Shown here in pieces: positions 57,160-64,000 of a stretch of DNA of 64,000 nt (positions are counted from its first letter, which is position 1; the number at the start of each line of letters is the position of its first letter). A program made the translations under genes and the position numbers. Under the pieces are notes generated by a model, which saw only the letters and a program-made list of their open reading frames with translations, was not told where the DNA came from and searched no databases. Source of the DNA: Carettochelys insculpta (lineage: Eukaryota > Chordata > Testudines > Carettochelyidae); assembly GCF_033958435.1 (NCBI RefSeq), contig NC_134137.1:113160501-113224500 (forward strand). Reading direction: 5' to 3'.

Positions 57160-58340
57160 GTGAGCACCTCATACATTGTGCTGTGGTATGTAAAGGGCCT
57201 AAGCAATCTTAGGAACAATGAAGACTCTGAGGAGGACATGGACATATATGGGAGGAGCAGTGAGATGCTGGCTGCATTCGATGCTTTGTATAGAGTGAAG
57301 CAAAGGTTCTGGTGCCATGAAACAAGCTCAGACTGGTGGAACCACACTATTCTGCATCTGAGGAAAAATCAGCAGTGGCTACAAAACTTCTGTATGTGCA
57401 AGGTCATCTTCATGAAACTTTGTGAATTGCTTTCCCCTGCCTAGAACTGCAACAATACCAAAATGAGACCAGCTCTGATAGTTCAGAAATGACTAGCAAT
57501 AGTTCTGTGAAAGCCTGCAATGCCAGAGACCTACAAGTGTGTCAGTGATGAATTTTCAGTAGGCAAATCTTTAGTGGGGGCTGCTGTGATCCAGATAGCC
57601 AAGCTGTTAATACCCTTCTGCTATGAAGGACAGTGACTCTGGGAAATATGCAGGAGATAGTGGATGGTTTTGCCATCATAGGATTTCCTAATTGGGTAAA
57701 ACAATAAATAGAACACTCATCCCTATCTTGGCACCAGACCATACTGCCACAGAGTACATAAGCCACAAGTGGTAATTTTCCATAGCATCGCCAGCATTGG
57801 TGGATCACAAGGGTTGATTCATTGACATCAATGTGGGATGGTTGGGAACGGTGCATGACGCACACATCTTTAGGAGTCTGGTCTGTTCAGAAAGCTGCAG
57901 AATGGAACTTTCTTCCCATACCAGAAAATCACCATTCGAGATGCAGAGGTATCAATAGTGATCCTGCGTGATCTAGCTTACCCCTTGCTCCTTGGCTCAT
58001 GAAGCCATACATGGTAAGCCACTGCAGTAAGGACTACAGTAAGCCACGGTTCAACTTACGGCCTGAGGAAGTGCTGAATGGTAGTAGAATGTGCATTTGG
58101 CCATTTAAAAGGGAGGCTCAGGAGACTCCTGACTCAGGTCTCAGAAAAAGCATTCCCCTTGTGATGCCATCCTGCTGCGTGCTCCATAACTTATCTGAGA
58201 GTAAAGGCAAGGCTGCAGGGCAGAGGCAGACCACATGTCCACTAGGTATAAGCAGCCAGGCACCAGGGCAATAAGGAAAGCACAGCTGGAGACACTGCTG
58301 ATCTCGGAGGCTTTGAGAACAGCTTTATGAACGACTAGAT
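57160..58340 (+). pseudogene. Harbinger transposase, broken
   Basis: The first frame (57,160-57,441) reads AAFDALYRVKQRFW, ETSSDWWNH and FMKLCELLSP, the usual N-terminal part. Later frames read PNWVK then INRTLIPI (57,690-57,730), where the first catalytic aspartate of IDGT is asparagine. Then LAPDHTATEY, DINVGW with VHDAHIF (57,820-57,870), KITIRDAEVSIVIL (57,920) and VVECAFGHLKGRL (58,085), with second aspartate and glutamate kept. It ends near CCVLHNLSESKGK (58,175). Stops and shifts make it dead. Confidence 0.8.
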
Positions 58341-58423
58341 AATGACATGGCAATCATATCTTTTGCTGTTAAGAAGGTTCCCCCTGTGTCATGTGTTCTG
58401 GCCTATAAACCCCATAAAGTCTA

Positions 58424-58528
58424 GTAACAGAGAGATAGCGGTGCTAGTCTATATACTGTCAAAACAAAAAAGCCGTCCAGTAGCACTTTAAAAACTAACA
58501 AAATAATTTATTAGGTGATGAGCTTTCC
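58424..58528 (-). mobile_element. Penelope-like tail, truncated
   Basis: On the minus strand it reads GGAAAGCTCATCACC, AATAAATTATTTTGTTAGT and TATAGACTAGCACCGCTATC. It is cut exactly at the GAAAGC of the tail motif and lacks the CTGAAGAA side. It inserted into the Harbinger element. Confidence 0.75.
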
Positions 58529-58754
58529 CTCCAAGTCTGTGTGCTCCCTGCACCCCCATGCAACGCAGTCAATGAAGACACACTGTTTGGGGGCTTAATT
58601 TTTTTTTTTTTATTTAGGAGACAAAATGTAGCACACACAGTAAAGGAGTTCATGACAGGGGCTTCGGGGGCGGTAGAACCACAGGTGGGGGAATGTCAGA
58701 CTCCTGCTCTGAGAAGCGTCGCTGGAGGTTGAATGGAAGGCTGTCCTTGACTAT

Positions 58755-58787
58755 CCCCCCCGCCCCCGCCCCCGCCCCCGCCCCGCC
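58755..58787 (-). repeat. C-rich tract, G-quadruplex candidate on the minus strand
   Basis: Runs of five or more C are separated by single G, (CCCCCG)n-like. Its minus strand reads as GGGGGC repeats within the SANT remnant and gives an Arg-Gly run there. Confidence 0.65.
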
Positions 58788-60330
58788 ACCACACACACAT
58801 TCTGGGACACTGAGGGTGGGAGGGTCCGGAGCATGGTGAGGATGGCCATGTGGTTCAGCATGGTCTGCACTGGGGCTCTGTGCTCATGTACCAGGCACCT
58901 CAGGAGATCTATTTGCTTGACCAACAGCTTCAACATCACCTCCTAGGTCTGGACTTCGTGCTCTCCGAGCGCTCTCCTCTCCTCCTGATCCACCCTTCTC
59001 TCCTCGCAATTCGCCCTCCTCCCCTCCACAGCGCTCTCCCTCCATGAATTTAACTGTGGCCTGTCTGTGCGGCCAGCTTGCATCTGCTCCAGGAACACAT
59101 CTTCCCACAACGTTTGTTATTCTAAGGAGGCTGATGTCTTGCATTGCAACCTAGTAGAAGCAGGTGAAGAAGCATTAAGCTCTGACAGCCCAAGCCACTC
59201 CATCATGCTTGCCGCACCCCTCCCTTCCCTTCCTGGGTTCCTGGGGGAAGGGAAACTTTCACTGTACCAGGCAAGGGCAGGGAGAAAACACACAGTGACT
59301 ATGAGAGCCGCACACACAGAGACCCAAGGAAGAAAGCATAAGCTGCACTATCGTACCTTGCTCCCCTTTCCATGGGCTCCTGCTGGCAGGGAACCTTTTG
59401 CTGTCCCAGCCACAGGGAGTGGGAGGGAGAAGCGTGCAGCAACCACAAGAGCCACACAGACCCAATAGCCTAAGCCGCGCTGCCAGACCTGTCCCTGCTC
59501 CCTTCCCTTCCCTTCCCCAGGTTCCTGAGGAAAGGGAAACTTTCACTGTCTCAGGAAAGCAGTGAGGGGAAGCTTTCAGTGACCACAACTGCCACAGCCC
59601 CAAAAACCACCATGCCCCTCTCCCCACATTTGCAGTGTGTCCCAATATGTGCCTTACCATGACTGGAAGTGAACAGAGTCTAGCAGGTCCCTTAAGATCG
59701 CTATGTAGTACCTGCTGATGAACATAAGCCATAATTTGTCCTTGTACCTAGCTTATTGTTTGCCACAGCGGCTGACTGAATGCAGCCAGAAGGCTGGTTG
59801 ATATGCTGCCCTGCTCTGTGCTGCAGTGATGCCAGATTACTTACTGCTGGGCTGGCATTTGTGGAGGTTGGAATAAGGCAGGCCTCCCCAGAAATCTCAT
59901 AAGGGGGATTAAAGAGTACCTATCTGAGATCTTTATGGATATGTGGAGGGATGGTTGCCACTCCATCCCCAGACACATTAGTAATTTGTTCTAGGGGCCC
60001 AGAGTATGTAGATATAGCACGCATCACAGATCACACCTAACTCTCTTAACCCACTTGTAGCATGATTAAAAATGAGAACTCAGCAGATGTGCCCTCTTCA
60101 CCATCAGGGTCTGGCTACAGAACATCCTGGGAGAAGGGGATGCGATCTAAAGATAAAAATATTCTGTGCCTGTCTGTTAGATCAGCTACTCCATTTATCC
60201 TCTGACCATTGTCATCTTCCTCCTCATCCACCATGTCTTCCCTGCTGTTGCCAGAAGCAGCCTGGAGAATCTCTTTGAAGGAAGTGTGGGACACCTCCAG
60301 GAGGCCAAGAACATCAAATTTCAGAATGCT
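58755..60330 (-). pseudogene. SANT-type companion gene remnant of a Harbinger element
   Basis: Minus-strand sequence at 60,280-60,180 reads SGNSREDMVDEEEDDNGQ, matching the acidic stretch at 16.3 kb. At 58,940-58,800 it reads LVKQIDLLRCLVHEHRAPV and MLNHMAILTMLRTLPPS, a helical C-terminal part. Between them the sequence is repeat-rich, and an Arg/Glu-rich stretch at about 59,030-58,960 could be a coiled coil. No intact SANT domain is seen. Confidence 0.6.
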
Positions 60331-60632
60331 CTGTCAGCACTATCCTAAAGTTGAATATGCAAAGCTGAATTTGGAATTACTCCTTGTGAAAAGAAGGAGA
60401 ACAAAAATTTACCTTTGGAGCTCTTAAATTCAGCAGAATGGATACTGCGGTGTGGAGAGTGCTTAGAAAATCAACCTAAGTCAGGTTAGTTTGACCTAAT
60501 TTAATCAGACCAGGCCTGAGTAAAAACAAGTTGGAGCCAATACGCAATACCCCCCCAAAAAGCAAAGAAATAAAAAAAGAAGAAGGCGACAAAGAAAATG
60601 GAAGTGAAAAGAAAGAAAATAGACATATTTAG

Positions 60633-60825
60633 AACAGAGACCTAGTGAGGAGGCATTGTCTTTTAACTGGAGCAACTTCTGTTGGTGAAAGAGAAATTTT
60701 GAAATACCCAGAACTCTTCCAAGGAGCTCATCTTTAACCAACAGAGACTGGTCCAATAAAATATATTGGCATATACCCACATTTGGCTCTAATATACTAA
60801 GAACAATATGGCTACAATACCACAC
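60633..60825. mobile_element. Penelope-like/SINE inverted dimer, second family
   Basis: The left half (TTTTAACTGGAGCAACTTCTG) mirrors the right half (CAGAGACTGGTCCAATAAAAT). The right half ends CAATATGGCTACAATACCACA, the tail of the second family. It is diverged; the target duplication is not clear. Confidence 0.6.
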
Positions 60826-60859
60826 ATGAAAAAAGGAGAAAGTTTGAGACTAGTAGTAG

Positions 60860-61256
60860 CAGTGTTTGTTTGTTTGTTTGTTGTAAACAAAAGAGGGGCT
60901 GGTACAGCTCCTTACCTCCCCAACCCCCACCCAGGTTCCTGTGGCTGTGGCTGCCTGAGGGGTAGTAGCCTGGGATCAAGCTTCTGGCCCCTGTTGTTGA
61001 GAGGCAAGCAGAGGCTCTGGCTCCCAGCCCCACAGCAGACTTCCAGCCTCCACACTGATGTCGGTCAGTTGGGGCTCTGCCTTCTGGTCCCATGATGCTG
61101 TAGGGTTGCGGGTTGGCAGAGGGTGGGGAGGGGGGTTCCGGCAGACCTGCATCTGGGAACCAGCTGGGGCCCTGAGCTCCACTGGCAGCCACAGGAACCC
61201 TGGCAACAAGGTGCCAGTACATGGTACCAGCACGTACCACCAGAAAAAAAGCCCTG
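60860..61256. mobile_element. hAT-like MITE, about 397 bp
   Basis: The right end AAAAAAAGCCCTG is a clear hAT-type end (CAGGGC inverted). AGTAGTAG precedes (60,852-60,859) and ATTAGTAG follows (61,257-61,264), near an 8-bp duplication. The left end CAGTGTTTGTTTG is less certain because it lies in a (TTTG)n run. Confidence 0.55.
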
Positions 61257-61257
61257 A

Positions 61258-61297
61258 TTAGTAGTAGTAATAGTAGTAGTAGCAGCAGTAGTAGTTC
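61258..61297. repeat. (TAG)n microsatellite
   Basis: TAGTAGTAATAGTAGTAG repeats follow the MITE end directly, with CAG variants. Confidence 0.85.
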
Positions 61298-62404
61298 TTA
61301 AATACATTGATATCTGTCTTGGTGGATGAATTCAACTCCATTCAAAATATCGTTATACAACTTATGCAAAAAATGTCTAAAAACGTTTGGTAAATATGGT
61401 TGCCAAGCTGAGTGAATCTTTTCCTGGGACATCAGGGAAGGGAAAAAAGCCAAATTTCTTATTGTTGTCTTAATAAAGTGAAATCAGTCATGCTCTACAA
61501 TTGCAGGCTCTTTTTTGGGGGTCTTCAGTAAGAACATGTTACAAATTTACTATTCATGTAATCTAAGAAGTTCTGAGGTAGACTGGTTTAGTGAGCAAGT
61601 CACTTAATCTCTCTTAGCCTCCAGTTCCCTTCCCTGTTAAGGGACTTGCCCAGTGTCTCAAGAGTTAGAACTCCTAGTTTCTATAGTGCAGCAGCTGGAC
61701 AATACAGCCTTCCTAATTAAATGAATTAAAACAAACTACTCCTGGAAAAAGAAAAAAAAAACAATTCAGTAATGTGGGAAAAGTGAGCATGGAAGACTCT
61801 AAAAGGCAAGGTTAAAAAAAAATAGAAGAAACCTGAAGTCTGTTTAAATTTAATCTACCATAAACATAATTCAGATTGATGATGTTACACCTAAATAAAA
61901 AAAAAATGAAGTTCTGAATGGTGGCGATAATGATGATGAGAATATGCACTACTGAATAAATCTTAAAACTCCCATTAGGGCCGGCAACACTCCAGATGTT
62001 TGAGATATGGGTCACCCTTAGATTACTTAATTTACCATACATCACTTCTAATCTATCAAAACAAATCTTTATTTCTGCCAAAACAGCACAGGAAATTATT
62101 TTCTCACACAGTATTCACGTTTTTCAGGACTTGGCTTCATTACAGGACAACATGCAATAACTATATGTAACAAAAAAAATTTTTTTTTCTCCTGTGTGAC
62201 AACCAAATGTTGTTTAAATTATAGTCTTCCAGTGAAGCTGATTTGAGGGGGTTTTTTTGTTTGTTTTTTTGTTTTTTTGAGCCTACCTTAATGGTCTTGA
62301 AAAGCATAGACATTTTTCTTTTTCTTGTCTCCTCTAAGTTCCAAGAATGTCCAGAAATATTTATATTAAAAATGAAGATAAGCTCCTACCATTCTTACTG
62401 CATA
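61298..62404. other. No gene; MIR/L2-like repeat near 61,570
   Basis: At 61,588-61,640 the word GCAAGTCACTTAATCTCTCT with CCTCCAGTTCC resembles the MIR core, and GGGACTTGCCCAGTGTCTCA at 61,640 resembles its inverted counterpart. The rest is AT-rich and unassigned. Confidence 0.4.
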
Positions 62405-62724
62405 GGCTATATATATGTGGCACAGCTATTTTGGGACACTGAGGTATCAGAAACCTCAGTATCCCAAAATAGCTACTCCGTGTCTTTGAAACACACCCAT
62501 TATTTCAAAATAATTTTTCTGAGATAATGGACAAGCTACTTCGGCATTCCTATAGTCCTCATTGCAGAAGTAAGGGATACTTTGAAATAGTGCATTATTT
62601 TGACATTTGGAACATCAAATGCCAAAATAGTCTATTTCAAAATATACTCAAAATAAGATATGAAATGTATGTAGGACAAATTGTGTATCTTATTTTGAGT
62701 TTAGGGTGCTGTGTAGACAGGGCC
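62405..62724. mobile_element. Harbinger-type MITE, 320 bp
   Basis: It starts GGCTATATATATGTGGCAC and ends GTGCTGTGTAGACAGGGCC. The outer part has CTGAGGTATCAGAAACCTCAG, a perfect hairpin, with CTATTTTGGGA words. The left end is mutated relative to GGCTGTGTCTACAC. Confidence 0.7.
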
Positions 62725-62975
62725 ATATTGAATAAAGTGACTTATCCCGATGATTTCAGTGGAAGTGAATACAGCACCTTTACTTACATTAGGGATGTTA
62801 TATTCAACCAAGTATTCACTTTGATTTAATGGAACTACTCATGTGAGTAACTGATCACCACAACAAATTTGACCCAACCAAATCATTCTTGGACCGCATA
62901 CTATTCGGAAAAGTATCAGAAACTGCCCTCAGATTAGCTGGTGCTTATGTCCTTTTTAACATTCTGGGTGAAATA

Positions 62976-63289
62976 CAGGTTGAATCTGCCTAATCAAGAA
63001 CTCTTTTGTCTGGCAACATCTGTAATCCGGCATAATTTTATTTAGTTGTTGTTCACTTATCATGGATGTGGACAAGTTTCCCATGGTCCTCTTAAAGTTT
63101 GTTTACAGCCACCACTCCTGGCTTTCAGTATTCTGTACTGCTATGATCAGCTGTGAGATTTACCCCTAACTAGTTTCTAAGAGCCCATTAAGTAGTGAAA
63201 GTATTGGTAATGTGCTAGACAATATTGCAAATTATTTCATCTGTCACAGGTCATGTCCCAAGGGTGCCAGATAGGAGAAGTTTAACCTG
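62976..63289 (+). mobile_element. Tigger/pogo-like MITE, copy 3
   Basis: The ends CAGGTTGAATCTGCC and AGTTTAACCTG are inverted, and TA flanks both sides (62,974-62,975 and 63,290-63,291). Body words shared with 7,722 and 32,686 include CTTATCATGGATGTGGACAAGTTT and AGTATTGGTAATGTGCTAG. Confidence 0.78.
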
Positions 63290-64000
63290 TATTAGTAAAT
63301 ATTTTACAAAGCCTCATATCCAGGACTAAATATGCTTAAGGAGGCAGCACTAAAAAAACTTTCCTTTTAGTTTGTGTCAATATACTGCTGTCAGTTATTA
63401 TCCTGGCACTGTGAATAGTTGGAGAAAATCTGTTTTTAATTTCTACTCAGGCTCTAAGTGTTGTCCTCTGAAGCCACACAGAATCTACATTTACAGTGGA
63501 GCAGACCACTGAAATACCTTCACAACTTTTATTTCACACTTTTCCCGTGAGTCTCCATTGTTCTTAGAAATTCACTTTTTCATTTTCCGCAGCAATGTAT
63601 CATCATGATTCTGGCAACAGCATATTCCCCTTTTTAACAATAGCCAAAACCATGTGCCTTGAGGCAGCAATCCATTGTTATCAGCCTGTGAACGTGATCA
63701 GAAAACCTGGAGTCACAACGTTATGATAATGGGGCGGCTCAAACTAAGCAAGCTGTTTTAACACAAACCAGCCTACACTTTGGTGTTCTTAGGAAATTAT
63801 TAATGGAAAGAGAGAAAAAAATCTAAACAAATTAAGATAGGAGTTCCTTTAGGAAGGAGACTAATTGAAATAAACACCCTGATAAGAGCCCAGTATCAAA
63901 TGAGTCATGTATTACAGCTGGAGGGAAAGTTGCATATCTGTCATCAATTTTCTTTTGGTACGCTAACTCCTTTCTGTTATGCTTGCTGACAAAATCTTAC
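63290..64000. other. No feature seen
   Basis: This is AT-rich sequence to the window end. No gene or repeat is recognised. Confidence 0.45.

Larger units (their letters stand above)
56753..60516. mobile_element. Harbinger element, 3.8 kb, decayed
   Basis: The left end GGGCACATCTACACTAGGAG and the right end TTTAATCAGACCAGGCC are weakly inverted. A plus-strand transposase remnant and a minus-strand SANT-type remnant converge inside. The left 370 bases match 17,912-18,218 inverted, so this is the same family as that copy. A Penelope-like tail has inserted between the two genes. Confidence 0.75.

Noticed and set aside
61585..61730. Inverted MIR-like halves as a host regulatory hairpin
   Set aside because: The match is weak and the two halves are more simply old repeat fragments.
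1..64000. Host gene exons, tRNA or rRNA genes, CRISPR arrays, endogenous retrovirus
   Set aside because: I found no multi-exon coding pattern, cloverleaf gene, spaced short repeats, or LTR pair with retroviral domains.

Overview
The window looks like vertebrate nuclear DNA that holds no recognisable host gene and is packed with transposable elements. The repeat mix points to a turtle: CR1 LINEs ending in the ATTCTATG-type tail, Penelope-like tails, and many PIF/Harbinger-type elements ending in GTCTACACT. A softshell turtle is a guess from my memory of such repeats and cannot be proved here. I found no convincing host exon, tRNA, rRNA or CRISPR array. The unassigned stretches are mostly AT-rich and look intergenic or intronic.

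Layout. 1-4 kb: GC-rich then AT-rich sequence, unresolved. 4-8 kb: an inverted Penelope-like pair broken by a MITE, a LINE fragment, a CR1 copy and a Tigger-like MITE. 9.9-14.4 kb: two MITEs, a Penelope-like copy with a GIY-YIG endonuclease frame, and a head-to-head Penelope-like dimer with a 12-bp target duplication. 15.1-21.3 kb: a palindromic MITE, a rearranged Harbinger, a 217-bp palindromic insertion inside its transposase, and a second Harbinger with an open SANT frame. 23.9-29.4 kb: one minus-strand LINE split by two Harbinger-type insertions. 31.6-39.6 kb: a second LINE of similar type, CR1, and several MITEs, some nested. 43.6-47.8 kb: Tigger-like, hAT-like and nested Harbinger MITEs. 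49.4-56.1 kb: more MITEs and two CR1 ends. 56.7-61.3 kb: a fourth Harbinger, a Penelope-like inverted copy and a hAT-like MITE. 62.4-63.3 kb: two more MITEs.

How the parts relate. Three large Harbinger copies carry a DDE transposase on the plus strand facing a SANT/trihelix gene on the minus strand. All the transposases are broken, by stops, frameshifts or lost catalytic residues. Many short copies share the terminal GTCTACACT motif and 3-bp target duplications, so they are probable non-autonomous partners. The Penelope-like tails repeat one pattern in three sequence families: CTGAAGAA, a hairpin, then GAAAGC. The hairpin keeps its pairing while its sequence changes, which suggests selection on RNA structure, possibly a hammerhead-like motif. 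Five of these insertions are inverted dimers. These dimers and the hairpin are the most interesting signals in the window.
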